A program made the translations under genes and the position numbers. A DNA stretch of 64,000 bases from Streptomonospora nanhaiensis (GTDB taxonomy: Bacteria > Actinomycetota > Actinomycetes > Streptosporangiales > Streptosporangiaceae). The notes beneath the pieces were generated by a model. That model searched no databases, was not told the DNA's origin, and saw only the letters and a program-made list of their open reading frames with translations. Location of the stretch: assembly GCF_013410565.1 (NCBI RefSeq), contig NZ_JACCFO010000001.1, positions 2,046,001-2,110,000 on the forward strand. The letters are read 5' to 3'. Below, piece after piece: positions 8,895 to 20,641 of this stretch. The number at the start of each line of letters is the position of its first letter. Position 1 is the first letter of the stretch.

Positions 8895-10327
8895 CGAGCA
8901 AACTCCCCACCCTCCCCACCTGGGCCGCGGTGGCGGCGGCGGTCGTGCCGGCGGCGGTGGTGACCCTGCTGGGCGACATGGGCCTGCTGGCGCCCGCGGC
9001 GGCGGCGCTGGGCACGGCCCTGGCGTTCGCGGTGACCGCGCTGTTCAGCCGCCCGGCCACCGAGGACGCCGACACCCGGATGCACCGGTTCGTGGTCATC
9101 CCGGCCGCGCTGGTGCTGTCGGTCCTGGCCGGCGTGATCGTCGGCGGTGTCCTGGACTGGTGGTTCATCGAGCCGGCCGCGTACACGATGGGCGCCGCGG
9201 CCGGGGCCGCCGCCGGGTTCTGGCTGCACCGCGGCCTGGGCACGCAGCTGGCGCTGGCCTTCGGCGCGGTGGCCGCGGCGGGTGTGCTGGCGCTGGCCGC
9301 CACCAGCGTGGTGCTGGCCCTCAGCGGTGTCGCGCCGCTGCACGCCTTCGGGCAGATGCTGGAGTTCGGGCTGCAGCCCAACAGCCTGGTCATCGTCGTC
9401 AACTCCGCCACGACGCTGTACCTGTCGGCGGTGGCGGTGGCGATCGGCTTCAAGATGAAGCTGTTCAACATCGGCGTGGACGGGCAGTACCGGCTGGCTG
9501 CGCTGCTGGCGGCGGCCGTGGGCGGCGCGTGGGTGCTGCCGCCGGTGGTCCACCAGGTGGTGGTGATCCTGGTGGCGGTGGCGGTCGGCGGTTTCTGGGC
9601 CGGTATCGCGGGCTACCTCAAGGTCACCCGGGGGGTCTCCGAGGTGATCTCCACGATCATGCTCAACGCGGTGGCCACCGGGATCACCGCCTACCTGCTC
9701 AACACCGACCGGCTGGCGGTGCAGATCAGCACCAACAACATCGGCACCTCGCCCATCCCCGAGTCGGGATGGGTGCCGGGGATCCCCGCCGGCTTCATGG
9801 GCTCCGACCGCGACATCTACGGCCTGGTGCTGCTGGCCGCGGCGGTGGGCGTGGGCTACTGGACGATGCTCAACCGCACCCGGTTCGGGTTCGACCTGCG
9901 CGCCACCGGGCAGTCGCCCACGGCGGCGCTGGCCAGCGGCGTGAACATCCGCCGGATGGTGCTGCTGTCGATGGTGATCTCGGGCATGGTGGCGGGCCTG
10001 GTCGGGATCCCGCAGCTGCTGGGCCAGTCGCACTACTACGCGCTGGACTTCCCCGCCGGACTCGGGTTCACCGGGATCGCGATCGCCCTGCTGGGCCGCA
10101 ACCACCCCGCGGGCATCGCGTTCGCCGCCCTGTTCTGGGCCTTCCTCGACCAGTCCGCCCAAATCCTCGACTTCGAGGGCATCCCCAAGGAGATCGCCGT
10201 GGTCACCCAGGCCACCATCGTGCTGACCGTGGTCGTGGTGTACGAGGTCGTGCACCGCTGGGGTCTGCGCTACCAGCAGCAGCAGGTCGGCCGGGAGCTG
10301 GCGCGCGAGGGGGCGGAGGCCCGATGA
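8891..10327 (+). CDS. Nucleoside ABC transporter permease 1
   Basis: 478 residues of the branched-chain-type permease fold (BPD_transp_2). About four hydrophobic helices form an N-terminal extension (1-~150), then the conserved core with GFKMKLFNIGVDGQYRLAA, GVSEVISTIMLNAVA and the cytoplasmic coupling segment. It forms the heterodimeric channel with the next gene product. Start overlaps the ATPase stop by four bases, stop overlaps the next start by four bases. Confidence 0.92.
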
Positions 10328-11757
10328 GCCAGGAGATGACGGTCGCCGCGCCGGCGGCGGGCCGGCCCGCCGCCGAGGGGCGTCCGCGCGCGTGGAACCG
10401 GCTGCGGATCGTGAGCATCGTTGTGGCGGCGTTCGTGGCGCTGGCCGGGGTGCGCGCCATCACCGGCCAGCCCATGCTCACCAGTTCGGGCACGTTCCAG
10501 GCGGCGCTGGCGTTCGCCGTGCCCATCGGCCTGGCCGGGCTGGGCGGGCTGTGGGCCGAGCGGGCCGGGATCATCAACATCGGCCTTGAGGGCATGATGG
10601 TCCTGGGCACCTGGTTCGGCGCCTACTTCGCCTACAGCACGGGCAGTCCGTGGGCGGGCCTGGTCGCCGGGGTGCTGGGCGGCATGGCCGGGGGCCTGGT
10701 GCACGCGCTGGCCACCGTGACCTTCGGGGTCGACCACATCATCTCGGGCGTGGCGATCAACATCCTGGCGGTGGGCGCCATGCGCTACCTGTCGCTGCTG
10801 TTCTTCGTGGACACCCCCGGCGGCGGGGCCTCGCAGTCGCCGCCGCTGCCGGAGTTCCCGCAGGTGGGCCTGCCGTTCGTGGCCGACCTGCTGGCGCCCG
10901 CGCAGGAGTCGCAGGTGTTCCTGGTCGCCGACCTGGCCGGGCTCGTGGTGGGCCTGACCACGCAGGTCTCGGTGCTGACGCTGCTGGCGCTGCTGATGGC
11001 GCCGGCCACGTTCGTGGTGCTGTGGCGCACTCCCTTCGGGCTGCGGCTGCGCTCGTGCGGCGAGAACCCCGACGCCGCGGAGTCGCTGGGCGTGCCCGTC
11101 TACACCTACAAGTTCACCGCGGTGCTGCTGTCGGGCGGGTTCGCCGGCATGGGCGGGGTGTTCCTGGCGATGGTGGCGTCGTCGGTCTACCAGGAGGGCC
11201 AGACCGGCGGGCGCGGCTACATCGGCCTGGCGGCGATGATCTTCGGCAACTGGCGGCCGGGCGGCCTGGCCATGGGAGCGGGGCTGTTCGGGTTCACCGA
11301 CGCGCTGCAGGTGCGCGGGGGCGGCGGCGCGGTGCACGCGCTGCTGCTGCTCATCGCGGTGGCGCTGATCGCGGCCGGGCTGGCGCTGCTGGGGCGCGCG
11401 CTGTGGCGCACGCGGCGGCTGCCGCTGGTGGTGTTCGCCGCCGGCGCCCTGGTGGCGGTGGTGGCCGGCGTGGCGGCGCTGACGCTGGGCGCGCCCTGGT
11501 GGTGGGCGCTGGCCGGGGTCGGCCTGGCGGTCGCCGTGGGAGTGGGGGCGTGGACGGCGCGCGGTCCGGTGTCGGCCGTGGTCGCGGTGGTCGCCGGGGT
11601 GCTGGTGCTGGTGTGGTTCCTGGGCACCGACTCCCTGCCGGGCCAACTGGTCACCTACAGCCCGCAGATGGCGACGCTGCTGGTGCTGGCGCTGGCCTCG
11701 CAGCGGCTGCGGGCGCCCGCGGGCGTGGGCCGGCAGTGGCGCCGGGGCCGCTCGTGA
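10324..11757 (+). CDS. Nucleoside ABC transporter permease 2
   Basis: 477 residues. Core motifs: ERAGIINIGLEGMMVLGTWFG, FGVDHIISGVAINILAVG and LRSCGENPDAAESLGV, all typical of the second BMP-type permease. It is longer than most relatives because ~100 residues of extra hydrophobic helices (about residues 335-440) are inserted before the last helix YSPQMATLLVLALASQRLRAP. Overlaps both neighbours by ATGA/GTGA, so translation of transporter and cytidine deaminase is coupled. Confidence 0.92.
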   Translation: MSQEMTVAAPAAGRPAAEGRPRAWNRLRIVSIVVAAFVALAGVRAITGQPMLTSSGTFQAALAFAVPIGLAGLGGLWAERAGIINIGLEGMMVLGTWFGAYFAYSTGSPWAGLVAGVLGGMAGGLVHALATVTFGVDHIISGVAINILAVGAMRYLSLLFFVDTPGGGASQSPPLPEFPQVGLPFVADLLAPAQESQVFLVADLAGLVVGLTTQVSVLTLLALLMAPATFVVLWRTPFGLRLRSCGENPDAAESLGVPVYTYKFTAVLLSGGFAGMGGVFLAMVASSVYQEGQTGGRGYIGLAAMIFGNWRPGGLAMGAGLFGFTDALQVRGGGGAVHALLLLIAVALIAAGLALLGRALWRTRRLPLVVFAAGALVAVVAGVAALTLGAPWWWALAGVGLAVAVGVGAWTARGPVSAVVAVVAGVLVLVWFLGTDSLPGQLVTYSPQMATLLVLALASQRLRAPAGVGRQWRRGRS

Positions 11758-12176
11758 GCGCGGCGGCGGACGCGGCGGCGGAGGTGGACTGGCCGGCGCT
11801 GCGCGCGGCGGCCGCGGCCGCCATGCGCCGCGCCTACGCCCCCTACTCGGGGTTCGCGGTGGGCGCGGCGGCGCTGGTGGACGACGGCCGCACGGTGTCG
11901 GGCTGCAACGTGGAGAACGCCTCCTACGGGTTGTCGCTGTGCGCGGAGTGCGGGCTGGTGTCGGCGCTGCACGCCTCGGGCGGCGGCCGGCTGCGGGCGT
12001 TCGCGTGCGTGGACGCCGAAGGGCGGGCGCTGATGCCCTGCGGGCGGTGCCGCCAACTGCTGTTCGAGCACGGCGGCCCGGAGCTGCTGGTGGACACCCC
12101 CGAGGGGGTGCTGCCGCTGAGCGCGGTGCTGCCCCAGGCGTTCGGCCCCGACGACCTCGCCCGGGGCCCGTTGTAG
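11754..12176 (+). CDS. cdd: Cytidine deaminase
   Basis: 140 residues, the normal size of the homotetrameric enzyme. The zinc site is complete: catalytic Cys-Ala-Glu in LCAECGLVSAL and the two other cysteines in MPCGRCRQLLFE; the substrate motif CNVENASYG is present. It deaminates cytidine and deoxycytidine to (deoxy)uridine, feeding thymidine phosphorylase. The start is a GTG overlapping the permease stop (GTGA). Confidence 0.95.
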   Translation: MSAAADAAAEVDWPALRAAAAAAMRRAYAPYSGFAVGAAALVDDGRTVSGCNVENASYGLSLCAECGLVSALHASGGGRLRAFACVDAEGRALMPCGRCRQLLFEHGGPELLVDTPEGVLPLSAVLPQAFGPDDLARGPL

Positions 12177-12371
12177 CGGGGGACCCCCTTTTTCCATCGT
12201 CCCACCCGGGCGCGGCGCCCACCACGGCTCCGCGTCCGGCTGTGGACACCGCGGGGGGACGCGCACGCGCCCCGCCCTGGGCCGCCCCGCGGCCCCCACC
12301 GTCTAGTCTCGTGTTCTCTCAGCCGGGACCGGCCGCGCCGTCCGGTCCGCGCCGCCGATCGGAGGGTGTAC

Positions 12372-13637
12372 ATGGACGCCGTCGAGGTCATCGCCGCCAA
12401 GCGCGACGGCCGGGAGCTGACCGGCGCGCAGATCGCCTGGACGGTGGACGCCTACACCCGGGGCGAGGTCGCCGAGGAGCAGATGTCCGCGCTGTGCATG
12501 GCGGTGGTCTGGCGCGGCATGACCCGCGCCGAGGTCGGCGCCTGGACCGAGGCCATGCTGCGCTCCGGGGAGCGGCTGGACTTCTCCGATCTGGCGCGGC
12601 CTACCACCGACAAGCACTCCACCGGCGGGGTCGGCGACAAGATCACGCTGGTGCTCACCCCGCTGGTGGCGGCGTGCGGTGCGGCCGTGCCGCAGCTGTC
12701 CGGGCGCGGCCTGGGCCACACCGGGGGCACGCTGGACAAGCTGGAGGCGATACCGGGCTGGCGGGGCGACCTCGCGCCCGCGGACATGCGGCGCGTCCTG
12801 GCCGACGTGGGGGCGGTGGTGTGCGCGGCCGGCCCCGGCCTGGCACCGGCCGACCGCCGCCTCTACGCGCTGCGCGACGTCACCGGCACCGTGGAGTCCA
12901 TTCCGCTCATCGCCGCCTCGATCATGTCCAAGAAGCTGGCCGAGGGCACGGCCTCGCTCGTACTGGACGTCAAGGTCGGTTCGGGCGCGTTCATGAAGGA
13001 CCCCGCCTCGGCCCGGGAGCTGGCCGAGACGATGGTGGCCATCGGCACCGACCACGGTGTGCGCACCCGTGCCCTGCTCACCGCCATGGACGCCCCGCTG
13101 GGCCGCGCGGTGGGCAACGCCGTCGAGGTCGCCGAGGCGGTGGAGGTGCTGGCGGGCGGCGGCCCGTCCGACGTGGTGGAGCTGACCCTGGCGCTGGCCC
13201 GCGAGATGCTGGAGGCCGCCGGGATCGCCGCCGACCCCGCCGCCGCGCTGCGCGGCGGCGCGGCCATGGACGTGTGGCGGCGCATGGTCGCCGCCCAGGG
13301 CGGCGACCCCGACGCCCCCCTGCCCGCCGCCGCCGAGCGCCGCGACATCCTGGCGCCCGCCACCGGCACGCTCACCCGGCTGGACGCCCGCGCCGTCGGC
13401 GTGGCCGCCTGGCGGCTGGGCGCGGGGCGGGCGCGCAAGGAGGACCCGGTCTCCCCCGGCGCGGGGGTGCTGCTGCACGCCAAGCCCGGCGAGCCGGTGC
13501 GGGCGGGCCGGCCGCTGCTCACCCTGCTGACCGACGAGCCGGCCCGGTTCGACCGCGCGGCCGAGGCACTGGCCGACGCCTTCGAGGTCGACGGCCCCGG
13601 CGGCCGCCTCCCGCTGGTCCTGGACCGCGTGGGCTGA
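12372..13637 (+). CDS. deoA: Thymidine phosphorylase
   Basis: 421 residues. Phosphate-binding and active-site motifs are intact: DKHSTGGVGDK (~79-89), SGRGLGHTGGTLDKLEAIPG (the family signature) and the KKLAEG segment; the C-terminal barrel-sandwich hybrid is present. It cleaves thymidine/deoxyuridine with phosphate to base and 2-deoxyribose-1-phosphate. Start: ATG at 12372 with GGAGGG six bases upstream, preferred over the in-frame GTG six bases earlier. The 195-base gap after cdd could hold its own promoter. Confidence 0.95.
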   Translation: MDAVEVIAAKRDGRELTGAQIAWTVDAYTRGEVAEEQMSALCMAVVWRGMTRAEVGAWTEAMLRSGERLDFSDLARPTTDKHSTGGVGDKITLVLTPLVAACGAAVPQLSGRGLGHTGGTLDKLEAIPGWRGDLAPADMRRVLADVGAVVCAAGPGLAPADRRLYALRDVTGTVESIPLIAASIMSKKLAEGTASLVLDVKVGSGAFMKDPASARELAETMVAIGTDHGVRTRALLTAMDAPLGRAVGNAVEVAEAVEVLAGGGPSDVVELTLALAREMLEAAGIAADPAAALRGGAAMDVWRRMVAAQGGDPDAPLPAAAERRDILAPATGTLTRLDARAVGVAAWRLGAGRARKEDPVSPGAGVLLHAKPGEPVRAGRPLLTLLTDEPARFDRAAEALADAFEVDGPGGRLPLVLDRVG

Positions 13638-13638
13638 G

Positions 13639-13662
13639 CCGCCCGCGCGGGCGCGCGGGCGG
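13639..13662. terminator. Bidirectional hairpin terminator between the convergent nucleoside operons
   Basis: 10-bp perfect stem (CCGCCCGCGC / GCGCGGGCGG), four-base loop, two bases after the thymidine phosphorylase stop codon and before the end of the minus-strand mutase gene. Confidence 0.7.
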
Positions 13663-13712
13663 GGTGAGCGCGGCGCCGCGCCCGCCGCCGGGGGCGGGCC
13701 CCGGCGCGCGGG

Positions 13713-15365
13713 TCAGGCGGGGAACAGTTCGCGCACCGCCGCGCGCAGGTTCGCCAGGTGCTCGCCGGCGCGCGCCCGGGCGGCCGCGGGGCCCGCGGAC
13801 TCCACCGGGAGCACGACCTCCAGGTAGGCCTTGAGCTTGGGTTCGGTGCCCGAGGGCCGCAGGGTGACCCGGCCCCGCGCCGGTCCGCCCAGGCGGTAGC
13901 GCAGGGCGTCGGTGGCGGGCAGGCCGCCGCGCCCCTCGGCGAAGTCCTCGACGCCCTCCACCTCCAGGTCGCCGAACGCGCGGGGCGGCCACGCGCGCAG
14001 CCGGCGCAGGGTGCCGCCGATGACCGCGCGGTCGGCCACCCGCAGCGACTCCTGCGCGGTGGCGTGCAGGCCGTAGCGGCGCGCCTGGTCGTCCAGCAGG
14101 TCCAGCAGGGTGCGGCCGGCGCGCTTGGCCTCGGCCGCCATCGCGGCCACCGCCAGCGCCGCGCCGATCCCGTCCTTGTCGGCGACCGGGCGGCCCGCGT
14201 CGCCCGCCAGGCAGTAGCCCAGCGCCTCCTCGTAGGCGAACACGCACCGCTCCCCCGGACCGGCGGCCCGCGCCAGCCACTTGAAGCCGGTCAGGGTCTC
14301 GGCGCAGCGCACCCCGTGGGCGGCGGCGATCTTGGGCAGCAGCCCCGCCGAGACGATGGTGGTGGCCACCATCCGGTCGGCGCCGCTGGTGCGCTCCAGG
14401 ACGTACTCGGCGAGCAGCCCGCCCACCTGGTCGCCGGTGAGCAGCCCGTGACCGGGCACGCCCACGGCCAGGCGGTCGGCGTCGGGGTCGTTGGCCAGCA
14501 CGATGTCGGTGCCCGCGTCGCGGCCCAGCGCCAGCGCGAGGTCCATCGCGCCGGGCTCCTCGGGGTTGGGGAACTCCACCGTGGGGAAGTCGGGGTCGGG
14601 CTCGGCCTGCTCCAGCACCGTGACCGGCGCGGGGAACCCGGCGCGGGCGAACGCGGTGGCCAGCGTGGCCCCGCCGACCCCGTGCAGCGGCGTGTAGGCG
14701 GTGGTGACGTCGCGCTCGCCGCCCAAGGGCAGCCGGCCGACGGCGCTGAGGTAGCGGTCGACCACCTCCTCGCCCAGCACCTGCCAGCCGGTGCCCATCG
14801 GCAGCCGGTCGGCGAACTCCACCGCGTCGATGGCGGCGGAGATCGCGGTGTCGGCGGGCGGCACGATCTGGGCGCCCGCGTCGGGCCCGGCCCCGCCGGC
14901 GTAGACCTTGTAGCCGTTGTCGCGGGGCGGGTTGTGGCTGGCGGTCACCATGATCCCGGCGTCGGCGGCCAGGTCGCGCACGGTGTGCGCCAGCACGGGC
15001 GTGGGCAGCGGCCGGGGCAGCAGCAGCGCGGTGCACCCCGCGCCGGTGAGCACGGCGGCGGAGTCGCGGGCGAAGTCGGCGGAGCGGTGGCGGGCGTCGT
15101 AGCCGATGACCACGGTGGCGCCGGCCCCGGCCCACCGCGCCACCCCGGCGGCGGCGCGCATGACGGTCACCCGGTTCATCCGGTTGGGCCCGGCGCCCAG
15201 TTCGCCGCGCAGGCCGGCGGTGCCGAACTCCAGCCGGGCGCCGAACCGGTCGGCCAGCGCGGCGTCGTCGCCGGCCTCCAGCAGCGCGGTCACCTCCGCC
15301 CGGGTCTGGGGATCGGGGTCGTGCTCGCGCCAGGCCAGCGCCTGGGCTCGGTAGGAGTCGCCCAT
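13713..15365 (-). CDS. Phosphohexomutase family enzyme (phosphoglucomutase/phosphomannomutase type), likely phosphopentomutase role
   Basis: 550 residues with the four-domain alpha-phosphohexomutase layout. Phosphoserine loop TASHNPPRDNGYKVY (~145-160), metal loop NDPDADRLAVG, sugar loop EEALGYC and C-terminal phosphate loop RPSGTEPKLKAYLE are all intact. Its place in an operon with purine nucleoside phosphorylase and deoxyribose-phosphate aldolase suggests it interconverts (deoxy)ribose-1-phosphate and -5-phosphate, a job done by this superfamily where DeoB is absent; no DeoB is in the window. That assignment is inference; a phosphoglucomutase would look the same. Confidence 0.85.
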   Translation of the reverse strand: MGDSYRAQALAWREHDPDPQTRAEVTALLEAGDDAALADRFGARLEFGTAGLRGELGAGPNRMNRVTVMRAAAGVARWAGAGATVVIGYDARHRSADFARDSAAVLTGAGCTALLLPRPLPTPVLAHTVRDLAADAGIMVTASHNPPRDNGYKVYAGGAGPDAGAQIVPPADTAISAAIDAVEFADRLPMGTGWQVLGEEVVDRYLSAVGRLPLGGERDVTTAYTPLHGVGGATLATAFARAGFPAPVTVLEQAEPDPDFPTVEFPNPEEPGAMDLALALGRDAGTDIVLANDPDADRLAVGVPGHGLLTGDQVGGLLAEYVLERTSGADRMVATTIVSAGLLPKIAAAHGVRCAETLTGFKWLARAAGPGERCVFAYEEALGYCLAGDAGRPVADKDGIGAALAVAAMAAEAKRAGRTLLDLLDDQARRYGLHATAQESLRVADRAVIGGTLRRLRAWPPRAFGDLEVEGVEDFAEGRGGLPATDALRYRLGGPARGRVTLRPSGTEPKLKAYLEVVLPVESAGPAAARARAGEHLANLRAAVRELFPA

Positions 15366-15434
15366 GGTCCGCGTCGTCCCTTCGTTGTCGCCGCCGGGGC
15401 CGGTTCCCCGGCGGTCCCGCGCCGCCGCCCCGTT

Positions 15435-16262
15435 CTAGTCGCCCTGGGGGCCGGCGGCGGGGGTGTCCAGCCGGGCCACGATCTCGGCGAGCAGCGCGCC
15501 GACGTCGGCGGCGGCGTCGCGGCCGGTGGCCAGGACCTCCTCGTGGTCCAGCGGCTGGCCGGTCAGCCCGGCCGCGACGTTGGTGACCAGGGAGATCCCC
15601 AGCACGACGGCACCGGCCTCGCGCGCGGCGATCGCCTCCAGCGCCGTGGACATGCCCACCAGGTCGGCGCCGATCGCCCGCAGCATGCGGATCTCGGCGG
15701 GGGTCTCGAAGTGCGGCCCGGGCATGGCGGCGTAGACGCCCTCGGGCAGCGCGGGGTCGGCCTCCTTGGCCAGCGCCCGCAGCACCGGGGAGTAGGTGTC
15801 GGTGAGGTCCACGAACGCCGCGCCCCGCAGCGGGGAGCGCGCGGTGAGGTTGATGTGGTCGGCGATGAGCACCGGCGAGCCCACGGGCATGTCCGGGCGC
15901 AGGGACCCCGCGGCGTTGGTGAGGATGACCGTGGAGGCGCCGGCGGCCACGGCGGTGCGCACGCCGTGCACGACGGGGTCGGTGCCGTGGCCCTCGTAGA
16001 GGTGGGTGCGGCCCAGGAAGACCAGCAGGTCGCGCCCATCGGCGCTGACGCTGCGCACCGTGCCCCGGTGGCCTTCCACACCGGGCGGGACGAACCCCGG
16101 CAGCTCGCTGGCGGCGAACTCGCCGCCGGAGCCGCCGAGGGCGTCGGCGGCGGGCACCCACCCCGAGCCCATCACCAGGGCGACGTCGTAGGACTCCACG
16201 CCGGTACGCGAGCGCAGTTCGTCGGCCGCCTTGCGGGCGGTGGTCACGGGGTCGGTGGTCAC
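15435..16262 (-). CDS. Purine nucleoside phosphorylase (PNP-I, trimeric type)
   Basis: 275 residues. Motifs of trimeric [49 protein letters not shown] and the base-binding [15 protein letters not shown] and LVTNVAAG. It phosphorolyses inosine/guanosine (ribo and deoxy) to the base and (deoxy)ribose-1-phosphate. The GTG at 16262 follows GGAG at good spacing; a second in-frame GTG lies five codons later. The mutase gene follows 69 bases downstream. Confidence 0.92.
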   Translation of the reverse strand: MTTDPVTTARKAADELRSRTGVESYDVALVMGSGWVPAADALGGSGGEFAASELPGFVPPGVEGHRGTVRSVSADGRDLLVFLGRTHLYEGHGTDPVVHGVRTAVAAGASTVILTNAAGSLRPDMPVGSPVLIADHINLTARSPLRGAAFVDLTDTYSPVLRALAKEADPALPEGVYAAMPGPHFETPAEIRMLRAIGADLVGMSTALEAIAAREAGAVVLGISLVTNVAAGLTGQPLDHEEVLATGRDAAADVGALLAEIVARLDTPAAGPQGD

Positions 16263-16434
16263 GGGTGCTCTCTCCTTCTGACGGGGACGCGGTCGGCGCG
16301 GACGGGTCCGCTCGGTGATCTTGTCCCGCCGCGGCGGGTCCGGGCAACGACGACGGGCCCCGCGTGGCGTCCGCGCCGGGGCCGGCGAGCGGCGGGCGGG
16401 CGCGCTGCGCGCCGGGCGCCGGGGGCGCGGCGGC

Positions 16435-17046
16435 TCACCGCAGCGGCCTGCGCAGCACGGCCTGGGGGCCGGCGGTCGCGCTGAGGAGGACCCGGTGTCC
16501 GGTGGCGGCGAACCCGCCGGCGAGGTAGGCGCGCACCGCCGGGCGGTTGGCCTCGGAGACGGCCACCAGCACCGCGCGGGCGCCCGGGTGGACGCCGCGC
16601 ACCAGGTCGTCGAGGCGGGCGCAGGCGGTGCGGCCGATCCGCCGGTTCTGCCACTCCGGCACCAGGTAGAAGGCGCGCAGCAGCACGGCCGCGCGGGGGT
16701 CGCCCACGACACCGCCGGACGCCGCGCCGAGCAGCAGGGCCAGCCGGCTGACCGCGCCGCCCCGTTCGATGATCCCGAACCCCACCGGCTCGTGGGCGCG
16801 CAGGACGGCGAAGGGGAAGCGGTCGGGGTCGGCGTCGGCGCGCGGCAGGGTCTCGACGGCCTCGGTGACCAGCCGCCGCTGGCCCGGCGCGACGCGCAGG
16901 CGCGGCACCGCGGCGCGCACCCGCTCGACCTCGGGGTCGCCGCGGGCATCCAGCCGCAGCAGCCGGACGTCCCCGACGAGGCCGCCGGGGTCGGCCGGGC
17001 GCGGCGCGGCGGGCGCGGGGCCGGCCGCGCCGGGTTCGTCGCCCAC
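16435..17046 (-). CDS. GNAT family N-acetyltransferase
   Basis: 203 residues from a GTG preceded by GGGAGGT; an ATG 27 codons upstream (17127) is possible but would add a Pro/Arg-rich tail. The GNAT core is recognisable: [25 protein letters not shown] contains the acetyl-CoA loop (family Q/RxxGxG/A, here RRIGRT), followed by [22 protein letters not shown] (beta5-alpha5). Substrate unknown. It lies between the aldehyde dehydrogenase and phosphorylase genes on the same strand, so may only be a passenger in the nucleoside operon. Confidence 0.8.
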   Translation of the reverse strand: MGDEPGAAGPAPAAPRPADPGGLVGDVRLLRLDARGDPEVERVRAAVPRLRVAPGQRRLVTEAVETLPRADADPDRFPFAVLRAHEPVGFGIIERGGAVSRLALLLGAASGGVVGDPRAAVLLRAFYLVPEWQNRRIGRTACARLDDLVRGVHPGARAVLVAVSEANRPAVRAYLAGGFAATGHRVLLSATAGPQAVLRRPLR

Positions 17047-17164
17047 CTCGCGCCACCTCCCTGCCGGCCGGCCGGCGGCCGGCGGACGGGGGCGCGCGGT
17101 GCCGGCACCGCGCGCCCGGTGCCCCAATATCGCACAGGGCGCTGCGGGCGCCCGGGTGCGGCCG

Positions 17165-18137
17165 TCACCTGCCGACGGGGTGCCAGACGGTCTTGGTCTC
17201 CAGGAACGCGGTCATCCGGGTAAGGCCGGGGTCGGCGGTCCAGTCCTCGCCGGGGCGGGGGCGCAGCACCCGCTTGAGGGTGGTGGCGGCGGCGCGCTCC
17301 AGTTCGACGGCGTCCTCGGGCACGGCGCCGGTGAGGTCGATGCCGTTGACGTCGGCGTGCGCGGCCAGGTGCGGCGCGATCTCGGCGGTGCGGCCGGTGA
17401 GGATGTTGACGACACCGCCGGGCAGGTCGGAGGTCGCCAGCGCCTCGGCGAGGGTGAGCGCGGGCAGCGGCGCGCGTTCGGCGGCCACCACCACGCAGGT
17501 GTTGCCGGTGGCGATGACCGGGGCGATGACCGACACCAGCCCCAGCAGCGGGGCGCGCTGGGGCGCCAGGACGGCGACCACGCCGGTGGGTTCGGGCGTG
17601 GAGAGGTTGAAGTAGGGACCCGAGACCGGGTTGGCGCCGCCCATGACCTGGGCGATCTTGTCGGGCCAGCCCGCGTAGTGCACCCAGCGGTCCACGGCGG
17701 CGCAGACGAGCCGGTCGGCGTGGTCGGCGGCGATGCCGTCGGCCTCGGCGATCTCGGCGGCGTACTGGGCCCGCCGGCCCTCCATCATCTCGGCGACGCG
17801 GTAGAGGATCTGGCCGCGGTTGTAGGCCGTGCGGCCCGCCCACCCGGCGAACGCCTTGCGCGCGGCCACGACCGCGTCGCGGGCGTCCTTGCGCGAGGCG
17901 AGCGCGGCGTTGGCGAGGTGGCCGCCGTGTGCACCGGTCACGGGGTAGCACCTGCCTGACTCCGAGCGGGGGAAGGCCCCGCCGACGTAGAGCTTGTAGG
18001 TCTTGCGGACGGCGAGGCGGCCCGGACCGGAGCCCACGGGCAGGCGGTCGGGCGCGGAGCCGGGGCCGCCGGGCTCGGGCGCGGCCGCCAGGTGGGGGTG
18101 CTCGGCCGCGGTGCCGGTGTCGGCGGCGCGGGGCTGC

Positions 18138-18154
<17 letters not shown>
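17165..18154 (-). CDS. Short aldehyde-dehydrogenase-like protein without catalytic cysteine
   Basis: 329 residues against ~480-500 for normal aldehyde dehydrogenases. After a Pro-rich leader (1-~50) it follows the NAD-binding half: [85 protein letters not shown]. The usual ELGGK block is absent and the protein ends before any GQxC catalytic site, without a frameshift or disrupted remnant downstream. It starts 17 bases inside the end of the full-length dehydrogenase gene, so the pair is co-translated. A non-catalytic subunit or regulator of the active enzyme is the likeliest role. Confidence 0.85.
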
Positions 18155-19661
<1,507 letters not shown>

Positions 19662-19672
19662 GGGTCGGCCTT

Positions 19673-20641
19673 TCAGTCCAGGGTGTAGTAGTCGGGGCCG
19701 GGGTAGCTGCCGGTGGACAGCCGGGTGCGTTGCATCAGCAGGTCGTTGAGCAGGCTGGAGGCCCCGAGCCGGAAGTGGGCGGGGTCGAGCCAGCCGGGGC
19801 CGGCGACCTCGTTGACCAGCACCAGGTTGCGCAGGGCGTCCTTGGTGGTGCGGATGCCCCCGGCGGGCTTGACGCCCACGCGGCGCCCCGTGGCGGCGTG
19901 GTGGTCGCGCACGGCCTCCAGCATGATGAGCGTGACGGGAAGGGTGGCGGCGGGCGAGACCTTGCCGGTGGAGGTCTTGATGAAGTCGGCGCCGGCGTGG
20001 ATGGCCAGCCACGAGGCGCGGCGGACGTTGTCGTAGGTGGCGAGCTCGCCGGTTTCGAGGATGACCTTCAGGTGGGCCGGCCCGCACGCCTCCTTGACCG
20101 CGGTGATCTGGTCGTGGACGGCGCGGTAGTCGCCGGCCAGGAAGGCTCCCCGGTCGATGACCATGTCGATCTCGGCGGCGCCGTCGGCCACGGCGCGGCG
20201 GGTGTCGGCGAGCTTGGCCTCCAGCGGCGCCCGGCCCGAGGGGAACGCGGTGGCGACCGAGGCCACGGCGACGCCGCTGCCCGCCAGGGCGTCGGCGGCG
20301 GTGCGGGCGAGGTCGGGGTAGACGCAGACGGCGGCGACCGAGGGGACGGAGCGGTCGGCGGGGTCGGGGCGCACGGCCTTGGCGCACAGGGCGCGGACCT
20401 TGCCGGGGGTGTCGGCGCCCTCAAGGGTGGTGAGGTCGACCATGCGGATGGCGAGGTCGATGGCGCGGGCCTTGGCGGTGGTCTTGATGCTGCGGGTGGC
20501 CAGGTCGGCCGCGCGCGCCTGGACGCCGACCTCGTCGACCCCGGGCAGGCCGTGCAGGAACGCGCGCAGCGCCGCGTTGGAGGCCGCCGCGTCGGGCGGG
20601 CTCGGTGCCGCCGTTCCGGGCGGCGGGGCGGTATCGGTCAC
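19673..20641 (-). CDS. deoC: Deoxyribose-phosphate aldolase
   Basis: 322 residues. Schiff-base lysine in ADFIKTSTGK and the second active-site lysine in VGVKPAGGIRT; the substrate aspartate segment EIDMVIDRGAFL is present. It splits 2-deoxyribose-5-phosphate into glyceraldehyde-3-phosphate and acetaldehyde. The start is set at the GTG 20641 (behind GAGGTG); an in-frame upstream start at 20689 would add 16 residues rich in Pro. First gene of the minus-strand nucleoside operon. Confidence 0.93.
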   Translation of the reverse strand: MTDTAPPPGTAAPSPPDAAASNAALRAFLHGLPGVDEVGVQARAADLATRSIKTTAKARAIDLAIRMVDLTTLEGADTPGKVRALCAKAVRPDPADRSVPSVAAVCVYPDLARTAADALAGSGVAVASVATAFPSGRAPLEAKLADTRRAVADGAAEIDMVIDRGAFLAGDYRAVHDQITAVKEACGPAHLKVILETGELATYDNVRRASWLAIHAGADFIKTSTGKVSPAATLPVTLIMLEAVRDHHAATGRRVGVKPAGGIRTTKDALRNLVLVNEVAGPGWLDPAHFRLGASSLLNDLLMQRTRLSTGSYPGPDYYTLD

